Assembly (NCBI GenBank): GCA_046294495.1
Contig: JBKBKV010000020.1
Location: forward strand, 1-28,794
Length of the DNA: 28,794 nt
Source: HRBIN23 sp046294495
GTDB taxonomy: Bacteria > Chloroflexota > Dehalococcoidia > Lucifugimonadales > HRBIN23
Direction: 5' to 3'
The notes under the pieces were generated by a model that made no database searches, was not told the DNA's origin, and saw nothing but the letters and a program-made list of their open reading frames with translations. Positions 1 through 4,415 of the stretch are shown piece by piece. The position numbers and the translations under genes are program-made. Position 1 is the stretch's first letter. Each line of letters starts with the position of its first letter.

Positions 1-168
1 ATTAAAGTTGATGGTGTAAATCGCAGGGTCGCCAGCGGTGTTAGGCGTTACCGTTACGGCCACATTGCTTACATCAGCCCTGGCCGGCCCGGGGCGTAGC
101 GAAGCAAGGGGCGCCAACGCCAGGGCCAGTGCCAGCAGCACGCGCCATAGAGTTCCTGCTCTCGTCAT
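1..168 (-). CDS. Secreted protein of unknown function, N-terminal fragment
   Basis: Only the first 56 codons lie in the window; the gene runs off the left edge. The ATG is preceded by a near-perfect SD (AAGGAGGTGA, 4 nt before the start). The N-terminus is a classical Sec signal peptide: Thr/Arg, then a Leu/Ala-rich core (about residues 7-22, LWRVLLALALALAPLA), then a probable cleavage site after ARA at about residue 31. The mature part begins DVSNVAVTVTPNTAGDPAIY, which looks like the first beta strand of an Ig-like or cell-surface domain. Exported protein is well supported; the function cannot be told from this fragment. It sits behind a long leader with a candidate promoter, a palindrome and an upstream ORF. 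Confidence 0.75.
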   Translation of the reverse strand, partial: MTRAGTLWRVLLALALALAPLASLRPGPARADVSNVAVTVTPNTAGDPAIYTINFN

Positions 169-169
169 G

Positions 170-247
170 TCACCTCCTTATCTGCTTCCGAGACCTTTGG
201 TGTAAGGCCGGGTATCCCTTTGGTGTGCGTGGTGTGCCTTGTTCCAT
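170..247 (-). CDS. Possible 25-codon upstream ORF in the leader of the secreted protein gene
   Basis: An ATG directly follows a strong SD (GGAAGGAGGTGA) and opens a 25-codon frame (MEQGTPRTPKGYPALHQRSR and five more residues) rich in Arg/Lys. Its TGA stop lies inside the SD of the downstream secreted protein, one base before that gene's ATG, an arrangement suited to translational coupling. It could be a leader peptide or a chance frame. The two strong SDs spaced one short ORF apart are what make it worth listing; no family is recognised. Confidence 0.35.
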   Translation of the reverse strand: MEQGTPRTPKGYPALHQRSRKQIRR

Positions 248-358
248 TCACCTCCTTCCGCATCGTGCGCAGCCTGAAGGCCACGCCATCTGTGGGGGGC
301 TGGCAGGCCCCCCATGTCCATAACAGTGTAACGCCCCTGGGGGTGGAAAAGTTCCCGT

Positions 359-414
359 GGAGACCTCATCCCCCTTTATCCCCCTTCTCCCAGTGGGAGA
401 AGGGGGGTGTCTCC
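359..414. repeat. 56-bp imperfect palindrome (REP/MITE-like element)
   Basis: A perfect 13-bp inverted repeat (CCCCCTTCTCCCA and its complement, 380-406, one central base) lies inside a larger palindrome bounded by GGAGAC (359-364) and GTCTCC (409-414). The CTCCCAxTGGGAG core resembles dispersed repeats common in bacterial genomes. In the minus-strand leader it would form a strong hairpin, but no T-run follows, so it is not a typical terminator. Confidence 0.55.
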
Positions 415-493
415 CCAGCCGCCCGTGCGGGGGCGATGCTCTTGTCAAAGCGCAGGGGCTGGCGGCCTTATCCACCGCCTACTCAAGAGCCTT

Positions 494-522
494 ATCCTAG
501 ACATATACACCGTTATCGTCAA
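494..522 (-). promoter_or_regulatory. Candidate sigma70-type promoter for the secreted protein gene
   Basis: On the minus strand TTGACG (522-517) is followed after 17 nt by TAGGAT (499-494). Transcription would begin near 487, giving a leader of about 240 nt before the upstream ORF at 247 and about 320 nt before the secreted protein gene. The leader contains the 56-bp palindrome. Confidence 0.45.
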
Positions 523-543
523 GGGCTAAAACAGGCCACAAAA

Positions 544-558
544 GGCCAAAAATTGGCC
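544..558. repeat. 15-bp perfect palindrome GGCCAA-AAA-TTGGCC
   Basis: GGCCAA and TTGGCC flank AAA, just upstream of the PHP operon and downstream of a GGCCACAAAA repeat. It could be an operator for the operon starting at 678, or a weak minus-strand hairpin, since TTTT follows on that strand. The remainder of 169-677 shows nothing else that looks like a gene. Confidence 0.3.
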
Positions 559-641
559 CTGGCGACGGGGCAGGAGGGGGCGCCTAAGGGGCCTAGCGGC
601 CCGCCTGTGGCTAGGGGTGTAGAGTTCCCCCCGCCATGCGC

Positions 642-647
642 TATACT
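642..647 (+). promoter_or_regulatory. Candidate -10 element (TATACT) of the PHP/hotdog operon
   Basis: TATACT lies 30 nt before the chosen GTG start, but no convincing -35 was found 16-18 nt upstream. An equivalent CGCTATACT occurs before menB, which is the main support for calling this a promoter element. Confidence 0.3.
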
Positions 648-677
648 AATTCCCAGTCGTGCGTAAGAGGGGATGCC

Positions 678-1352
678 GTGTTTCTGCTGGATATGCATTG
701 CCACTCCGTCGCCTCGGACGACGCCCGCGCTACGGTGGAGCAATATCTGCGATGGGTGCAGGTGCTCCGCCAGCGGGGCTACTGGGTGGACGGCATTGTG
801 CTGACGGAGCACAGGAAGTTTGACCCTTCGGTGGACTACACACCCCTGGCCCAGCGTTACGGGGTAAGGGTGCTGAAGGGGGCCGAAGTGGACACCCGCT
901 GGGGGCATTTCCTGGTCTACGGGGTAACGGAGGCCCTCCTGCAGGCGGTGGACTTTACCGATGTGGGGATGGACGCCCGCCGCCTGATGGAGGAGGCCCA
1001 GCGGAGGGGGGCAATAGCCATTCCCGCCCACCCTGGTCGCTACGGCATTGGGCTGGTGGAGTTCCTGGCGCAAGGTGCGGAGTTGCCCAACCTGGAGATT
1101 ATTGAGGTGCTCAACGGAGGTTCCCGCCGTGGTGAGAACGAGCGTGCGGAGGCGCTCCTGCGGGAGCGCAACCTGAAGGGCATCGCCGGAAGCGACGCCC
1201 ACTTCGTCTCCACCATCGCCACCTGCCTAACGGCCTTCCCTGCCCCCATTAGCACCGAGGGGGAGTTGGTGGAGGCCCTGCGGGCGGGGGAGTTCCGCCC
1301 CCTGCGCCTGGAAGAGACTGCCCCCACTCCGGTGCACAACGCCAGCAAGTAA
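678..1352 (+). CDS. PHP-domain metal-dependent phosphoesterase
   Basis: The 224-residue protein has the PHP (polymerase and histidinol phosphatase) metal motifs in order: DMHCHS near the N-terminus, LTEHRKF, GAEVDTRWGHFLVYG, IPAHPGR, and AGSDAH near residue 173. These supply the His/Asp/Glu ligands of a multinuclear metal site. Stand-alone PHP proteins hydrolyse phosphomonoesters, nucleotides or oligonucleotides; the substrate here is unknown. The GTG start is chosen because AGAGGGG lies 5 nt upstream and it places the DMHCHS strand at the N-terminus as in the family; an ATG at 636 would add 14 residues without an SD. It heads a four-gene operon with three hotdog-fold proteins (gaps 14, 0 and 5 nt). 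Confidence 0.85.
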   Translation: MFLLDMHCHSVASDDARATVEQYLRWVQVLRQRGYWVDGIVLTEHRKFDPSVDYTPLAQRYGVRVLKGAEVDTRWGHFLVYGVTEALLQAVDFTDVGMDARRLMEEAQRRGAIAIPAHPGRYGIGLVEFLAQGAELPNLEIIEVLNGGSRRGENERAEALLRERNLKGIAGSDAHFVSTIATCLTAFPAPISTEGELVEALRAGEFRPLRLEETAPTPVHNASK

Positions 1353-1366
1353 AGTAAAGGAGTGCC

Positions 1367-1828
1367 ATGGCCATTCCCCAACTGGAATACGACCGCTCCC
1401 TGCTGGGGAAGCCCATCCCCGCCGGCACCTTTACCGTCAGCAAGGAGGGCATCCTTGCCTTCTGCAGTGCGGTAGGGGAGAGCAACCCCCTCTACACCGA
1501 CGAGGAGTTCGCCCGTCGGCAGGGGCACCCCGCCCTGGTGGCTCCCCCCACCTACCCCAACCTGTTCATCCGCCACCTGGGGCGTCCGGGGGTCATCGCA
1601 GCACCCCTGCGCCAGCGCATGCACGCCGGGCAGGCGGTGGAGCCTCTCCGCCCTATCTACGCCGGGGACACCCTTACCGCTAATACCAGGCTGAAGGATG
1701 TCTACGCCAAGACGGGGCGCACGGGGACTATGGCCTTTATAGTCTGGGAGACCACCTTTACCAACCAGCGTGGGGAGGAGGTGGCACGGGTGCGAGAGTC
1801 CTTTATGGCGCGCCTGAAGGGGGAGTAG
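1367..1828 (+). CDS. MaoC-like hotdog protein, FAS1-type dehydratase N-terminal domain
   Basis: This 153-residue single-hotdog protein resembles the MaoC_dehydrat_N / HadA-type subunit (SVKEGILAFCSAVGESNPLY pattern near residues 24-43, then FARRQGHPALVAPPTYPNLF and a C-terminal FTNQRGEEVARV strand). Such proteins usually pair with a second hotdog subunit, and one follows with no intergenic base (TAG then ATG). Known relatives hydrate enoyl-CoA or dehydrate 3-hydroxyacyl thioesters. The hydratase signature D-x-N-P-x-H reads E-S-N-P-L-Y here, so the catalytic Asp and His are both replaced; in HadAB-type dimers this subunit is the non-catalytic one. SD AAAGGAG sits 5 nt before the ATG. Confidence 0.8.
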   Translation: MAIPQLEYDRSLLGKPIPAGTFTVSKEGILAFCSAVGESNPLYTDEEFARRQGHPALVAPPTYPNLFIRHLGRPGVIAAPLRQRMHAGQAVEPLRPIYAGDTLTANTRLKDVYAKTGRTGTMAFIVWETTFTNQRGEEVARVRESFMARLKGE

Positions 1829-2254
1829 ATGCGCGTGTTTGAGGATGTGCACCTGGGGGAGACCATCGGGCCAGTGGAACACACCTTCACCCTGGAGGCG
1901 GTGAAGGCCTTCTGCAACCTGTGGGGCCAGCCTGGGGAGAGCCGCTTCACATCCCCCGATGTGGCTCGTAGGGAGGGCCTCCCCGGCCCCATCGTGCCGG
2001 GGATTATGAGCATGGCGGTGCTCTCCCGCCTGCTGACCGACTGGGCGGAAGGGGGTGAACTGGCCTCCTTGGATGTCATTTTTCGGCAGCCGGTGCCCCA
2101 CCATCAGCCGTTGCGGGTGGTGGGGATGGTAACAGATACACGCGCGGAGGGGAGCCGAGGGCTGGTGGAGGCAGATGTATTCCTGGAGCGGGCGGATGGG
2201 GAGCGCCTGGTAACGGGGAAGGCGCTGGTGGCCCTGCCCCTGCGCCGGCCATAG
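1829..2254 (+). CDS. MaoC-like hotdog protein, second subunit
   Basis: The 141-residue protein starts immediately after the stop of the preceding MaoC-like gene, so the two are probably translated together and form a heterodimer. The family pattern is visible as FEDVHLGETIGPVEHTFTLE, FCNLWGQPGESRFTSPDVAR, GPIVPGIMSMAVLSRLLTDW and a final GKALVALPL strand. In HadB/PhaJ-type enzymes the central hotdog helix carries Asp-x4-His and a GMLT-like motif; here that stretch reads G-Q-P-G-E-S-R-F-T, with no obvious Asp/His pair. It may be a variant acyl-CoA hydratase using other residues, or a thioester-binding protein. The family assignment is solid, the activity uncertain. Confidence 0.8.
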   Translation: MRVFEDVHLGETIGPVEHTFTLEAVKAFCNLWGQPGESRFTSPDVARREGLPGPIVPGIMSMAVLSRLLTDWAEGGELASLDVIFRQPVPHHQPLRVVGMVTDTRAEGSRGLVEADVFLERADGERLVTGKALVALPLRRP

Positions 2255-2259
2255 GGAGT

Positions 2260-2742
2260 ATGGGGAAAAGCGACTTTCGTTTCCATTTCCCACTGCGGGT
2301 GCGCTGGGCCGATTGCGACCCCATGGGGCATGTGTTCCACGGGCGCTATTTTGAGTTCACCGAGCAGGCCCAAGAGGAATACTACCGCCACCTGGGCACC
2401 AGCATCTACCGCCTGGCCCAGAAAGGGTATTTTGATACCATTGTGGTGAAGGCCACCGCCGAGTATTTCTCCCCCGCCAGGCTAGACGACCTGCTAGAGG
2501 TCTACACCCGTGTGGCCCGCCTGGGTGAGAAGAGCATAACTATGCTGTCGGAGATCTACCGCATGGGCGAGGAGACCTTGCTGTGTCGGGTGGAAGTTAT
2601 CTATGCGGGGTGGGATGGATCCTCCGGGCGGAGCAAGCCTATCCCCGGCGACCTGCGCCACCTCATCTCCCACTTTGAGGCGACGGGGGAGGTTCTCCCT
2701 ATAGACGGGTTCCCAAACTTGCGGGTGCAGGGTGTTCCCTAG
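2260..2742 (+). CDS. Acyl-CoA thioesterase, 4-hydroxybenzoyl-CoA thioesterase (YbgC/FadM) type
   Basis: The 160-residue hotdog protein has the hallmark of the 4HBT group near its N-terminus: RVRWADCDPMGHVFHGRYFE, where the Asp of the D-P-M-G-H segment is the catalytic residue in characterised members. The family hydrolyses acyl-CoA or aryl-CoA thioesters in the cytoplasm. An SD (AGGGAG) lies 2-3 nt before the ATG, tight but normal for this operon. As the third hotdog protein in a row it suggests the operon handles a CoA thioester, with hydration/dehydration and then thioester release; the PHP enzyme at the head does not fit this obviously. A 13-bp-stem hairpin 60 nt downstream may end the operon. 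Confidence 0.85.
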   Translation: MGKSDFRFHFPLRVRWADCDPMGHVFHGRYFEFTEQAQEEYYRHLGTSIYRLAQKGYFDTIVVKATAEYFSPARLDDLLEVYTRVARLGEKSITMLSEIYRMGEETLLCRVEVIYAGWDGSSGRSKPIPGDLRHLISHFEATGEVLPIDGFPNLRVQGVP

Positions 2743-2800
2743 CGAGCAATGAGGGCGACGATAACCGTTGCATCTTGGCAATATGCACACAAAGCAATGA

Positions 2801-2829
2801 GGGGGTGGCTCCGCAACGGAGCCACCCCC
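2801..2829 (-). terminator. Strong hairpin ending the first peptide module (possibly bidirectional)
   Basis: A perfect 13-bp stem (GGGGGTGGCTCCG with its complement) with a 3-nt loop follows the 10-codon ORF on the minus strand by 23 nt. The downstream minus-strand sequence TCATTGCTTT is only moderately T-rich. It also lies just past the convergent thioesterase gene and could serve both strands. Confidence 0.6.
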
Positions 2830-2852
2830 AAGGTATCTACTAGGTGTCTGGG

Positions 2853-2885
2853 TTACTTCTTCTTGGGAGCGGGCTTGCCCTTCAC
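2853..2885 (-). CDS. 10-codon Lys/Pro peptide MKGKPAPKKK (module 1)
   Basis: GTG AAG GGC AAG CCC GCT CCC AAG AAG AAG TAA is preceded by a 13-nt SD with one mismatch to the complement of the 16S rRNA tail, about 8 nt from the GTG. An in-frame GTG three codons earlier overlaps the SD and is less likely. A second copy at 3244-3276 differs by one synonymous change (GGC/GGT) and one substitution (Ala/Glu), the pattern expected of a coding sequence. The peptide is strongly cationic, with no hydrophobic stretch. It has its own promoter, attenuator-like hairpin and terminator. No family is recognised; function unknown. Confidence 0.55.
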   Translation of the reverse strand: MKGKPAPKKK

Positions 2886-2890
2886 CTGCT

Positions 2891-2903
2891 TCACCCCCTT
2901 TCT
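2891..2903 (-). promoter_or_regulatory. Extended Shine-Dalgarno, module 1
   Basis: The minus strand reads AGAAAGGGGGTGA, matching AGAAAGGAGGTGA (complement of the typical bacterial 16S 3' end) at 12 of 13 positions. It precedes the GTG of the 10-codon ORF. Most SDs in this window match 4-7 positions. Confidence 0.65.
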
Positions 2904-2921
2904 GTGCGGTGGTGGGCTCCC

Positions 2922-3017
2922 CTACGGACACCAAAAACGGCCCCCGACTCCTAACAGTCGGCGGGCCGTGCCGTAGGCACAACGGAGAAAACTGGGAGGG
3001 TGCGAAGCGTCGTCCAT
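2922..3017 (-). CDS. Leader ORF of module 1 (31 codons), running through a terminator hairpin
   Basis: The ATG lies about 20 nt after the predicted transcription start, with GGGAG 3 nt upstream. The frame (MDDASHPPSFLRCAYGTARR, then LLGVGGRFWCP) passes through the hairpin and T-run at 2967-2933 and stops just after. The corresponding frame in module 2 also begins Met-Asp, has an Ala-Arg pair at the hairpin's upstream arm and Gly-Val-Gly-Gly before the T-run. This layout is typical of a leader peptide whose translation decides whether a terminator forms. It may instead be a chance frame over a conserved RNA. Confidence 0.4.
   Translation of the reverse strand: MDDASHPPSFLRCAYGTARRLLGVGGRFWCP
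2933..2967 (-). terminator. Attenuator-like intrinsic terminator inside module 1
   Basis: On the minus strand GGCCC-G-CCGACT pairs with AGTCGG-GGGCC (11 bp, one bulge, 6-nt loop) and is followed by GTTTTT. It lies between the promoter and the SD of the 10-codon ORF, so it would stop transcription before the peptide unless disrupted. A small GTGCC-TAC-GGCAC hairpin lies just upstream. Confidence 0.65.
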
Positions 3018-3043
3018 CTTCTCCCGATACCTATCTGCTATTT

Positions 3044-3071
3044 AGAGTAACAGGGAATAGGGCTTTGTCAA
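3044..3071 (-). promoter_or_regulatory. Promoter of module 1
   Basis: TTGACA (3071-3066), 16-nt spacer, TACTCT (3049-3044) on the minus strand, with CCCC before the -35 as in module 2. The predicted start near 3037 gives a transcript of about 240 nt to the terminator at 2801. The stretch 3072-3179 upstream shows nothing recognisable. Confidence 0.6.
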
Positions 3072-3179
3072 GGGGTTTGGAAGGGAAGTTCCCCGCTGAT
3101 TGTGGAGCGGGGGCTTGTCTTCCGCCAGTTTGTAGCCGGGGCAAAGGCTGCCTTCCTGACGATATGAAGACACCTTGCT

Positions 3180-3210
3180 AAAAGGGAACGGGCCTCGGCA
3201 GCGAGGCCCG
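3180..3210 (-). terminator. Intrinsic terminator ending module 2
   Basis: On the minus strand a perfect 9-bp stem (CGGGCCTCG with its complement, 4-nt loop, 3210-3189) is followed by TTCCCTTTT (TTTT at 3183-3180). It lies 33 nt past the stop of the second 10-codon ORF and just upstream of the module 1 promoter, so the two modules are separate transcription units. Confidence 0.7.
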
Positions 3211-3243
3211 CCCCTTAGATCTACCTACCTACAGAGGGTAGTG

Positions 3244-3276
3244 TTACTTCTTCTTGGGTTCGGGCTTACCCTTCAC
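3244..3276 (-). CDS. 10-codon Lys/Pro peptide MKGKPEPKKK (module 2)
   Basis: GTG AAG GGT AAG CCC GAA CCC AAG AAG AAG TAA, a paralogue of the ORF at 2853-2885. The SD (AGAAAGGGGGTGAT) ends 4 nt before the GTG. Eight of nine codons after the start are the same amino acid; one identical residue is encoded by a different Gly codon. Promoter, leader ORF, terminator-like hairpin, SD and final terminator recur in the same order and at nearly the same distances as in module 1. Function unknown; no hydrophobic segment, so a membrane toxin of the usual type I kind is unlikely. Confidence 0.55.
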   Translation of the reverse strand: MKGKPEPKKK

Positions 3277-3280
3277 GAGT

Positions 3281-3294
3281 ATCACCCCCTTTCT
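3281..3294 (-). promoter_or_regulatory. Extended Shine-Dalgarno, module 2
   Basis: AGAAAGGGGGTGAT on the minus strand matches the complement of the 16S 3' end (AGAAAGGAGGTGAT) at 13 of 14 positions. The stop codon of the upstream leader ORF (TGA, 3284-3282) is embedded in it. Confidence 0.65.
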
Positions 3295-3407
3295 CCACGC
3301 TGGGCCTCGCTATGGGCAAAAAAATAACCCCCAACCCCTCCGTGAGGTTGGCGGGCCCTTTCGCTGGCAAACGGGACGGGACTACTTGGCGAAGAGTCGC
3401 TATCCAT
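3282..3407 (-). CDS. Leader ORF of module 2 (41 codons), ending inside the SD
   Basis: The ATG lies about 17 nt after the predicted transcription start, preceded by AGGAAAGGG. The frame opens MDSDSSPSSPVPFASERARQ, crosses the hairpin and T-run at 3355-3318 (with Gly-Val-Gly-Gly-Tyr-Phe-Phe there), and stops at a TGA that is part of the SD of the 10-codon ORF. Ribosomes finishing this frame would sit on that SD. It shares start, Ala-Arg and Gly-Val-Gly-Gly positions with the module 1 leader frame. Alternative: chance frame over an RNA element. Confidence 0.4.
   Translation of the reverse strand: MDSDSSPSSPVPFASERARQPHGGVGGYFFAHSEAQRGERG
3318..3357 (-). terminator. Attenuator-like intrinsic terminator inside module 2
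   Basis: On the minus strand CCC-G-CCAACC pairs with GGTTGG-GGG (9 bp, one bulge, 9-nt loop), followed by TTATTTTTTT. It occupies the same place as the module 1 hairpin, between the leader ORF start and the SD. The stem bases differ from module 1 while pairing is kept, which supports structure. Confidence 0.65.
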
Positions 3408-3430
3408 CCCTTTCCTGGGTTTCAGTCCTT

Positions 3431-3457
3431 ATTATACCACTGTCTAGCACCTGTCAA
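3431..3457 (-). promoter_or_regulatory. Promoter of module 2
   Basis: Exact consensus hexamers TTGACA (3457-3452) and TATAAT (3436-3431) on the minus strand, separated by 15 nt, shorter than the optimal 17. The predicted start near 3424 gives a transcript of about 245 nt. The promoter is divergent from the menB promoter region. Confidence 0.65.
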
Positions 3458-3544
3458 GGGGGTGGGAAGAGGTGTTCCACACGGTTTTGGGGGGATTTGT
3501 GCCTGCGCCTGTGCGTTGGCTGTGCCTATCTGGGTAACCTTCGC

Positions 3545-3550
3545 TATACT
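3545..3550 (+). promoter_or_regulatory. Candidate -10 element (TATACT) for menB
   Basis: TATACT stands 43 nt before the menB start in the same CGCTATACT context as the element before the PHP operon. No clear -35 was found at normal spacing. Confidence 0.3.
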
Positions 3551-3593
3551 GAACAACAGGGTAGTCTCAGGTATCCCTATGCGGAGGAAAAGC

Positions 3594-4394
3594 GTGGCTG
3601 GGCAGTTTACCGACATCCTCTACGAGAAGCGGGAAGGCGTGGCCTTCATCCGCATAAATCGCCCCGAGGTCCTCAACGCCTTCCGACCCTTGACCATTGA
3701 TGAGATGCGCGAGGCCTTCCTGGACGCCTGGTATGACGAGCGTATCGGAGTGGTTGTGCTTACCGGCGCCGGGGGTAACTTCTGCGTGGGGGGCGATGTG
3801 AAGACGCGAGGGGAGGGGGGCTATAAAGACACCGATGGCACACCCCGCCTACAGGTAACTCATCTCCATCGCCTCATTCGGGAAATTCCCAAGCCCGTCA
3901 TCGCTATGGTAGATGGCTACGCTATAGGGGGCGGGCATGTGCTACATGTCCTGTGTGACCTTACCATCGCCTCTACACGGGCTGTCTTTGGGCAGATAGG
4001 CCCCAAGTATGGGAGTTTTGACGGAGGCTTCGGAGCCATCTATCTAGCCCGCATCGTAGGGGAGAAGAAGGCGCGGGAGATCTGGTATCTCTGCAAGCGC
4101 TACACCGCCCAGGAGGCCCTGGATATGGGCCTGGTCAACAAGGTAGTCCCCCCCGAGCAGTTGGAGGGGGAGGTGATGGCCTGGGCCAGGGAGCTGCTGC
4201 AGCGGGGGCCTACCGCCCTGCGGGTGCTGAAGCACGCCTTCAATGCCGACACAGACCATGTCTACGGCATACAGAACCTGGCCCACGCCGTTACCGCCTT
4301 TTACTATTCCAGCGAGGAGGGCAAAGAAGGCACCAGGGCCTTCCTGGAGAAGCGGGCGCCCGACTACTCCCGCTTCCGTAAGCACCCCTGGTAA
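3594..4394 (+). CDS. menB: 1,4-dihydroxy-2-naphthoyl-CoA synthase
   Basis: MenB closes the second ring of the menaquinone head group by intramolecular Claisen condensation of o-succinylbenzoyl-CoA. The 266-residue crotonase-fold protein matches MenB rather than a generic enoyl-CoA hydratase: YEKREGVAFIRINRPEVLNA, FRPLTIDEM, the oxyanion segment GGDVKTRGEGG, AIGGGHVLH, FGQIGPKYGSFDGGFG (Q134-I-G136) and the C-terminal FLEKRAPDYSRF. A Gly in the QxG position marks the bicarbonate-dependent (type I) MenB form; type II enzymes carry Asp. The GTG start is chosen because GGAGG lies 6 nt upstream; upstream in-frame ATGs (3579 and earlier) lack a good SD. menA follows 21 nt downstream. Confidence 0.93.
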   Translation: MAGQFTDILYEKREGVAFIRINRPEVLNAFRPLTIDEMREAFLDAWYDERIGVVVLTGAGGNFCVGGDVKTRGEGGYKDTDGTPRLQVTHLHRLIREIPKPVIAMVDGYAIGGGHVLHVLCDLTIASTRAVFGQIGPKYGSFDGGFGAIYLARIVGEKKAREIWYLCKRYTAQEALDMGLVNKVVPPEQLEGEVMAWARELLQRGPTALRVLKHAFNADTDHVYGIQNLAHAVTAFYYSSEEGKEGTRAFLEKRAPDYSRFRKHPW

Positions 4395-4415
4395 CCCTTA
4401 GGACGGGGTGCGTGC

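Noticed and set aside
1040..2293. A 417-codon antisense frame over the MaoC/thioesterase operon
   Set aside because: It overlaps three well-supported genes on the other strand and has no family pattern or usable SD.
2922..3407. T-box or other known riboswitch in the module leaders
   Set aside because: The terminator hairpins resemble an expression platform, but I see no TGGNACC-type T-box motif or other core I recognise.
2743..3593. Longer plus-strand frames in the twin-module region (2749-3181 and 3254-3700)
   Set aside because: They read across hairpins and terminators, show no similarity to any family, lack SDs, and lie opposite the better supported modules.
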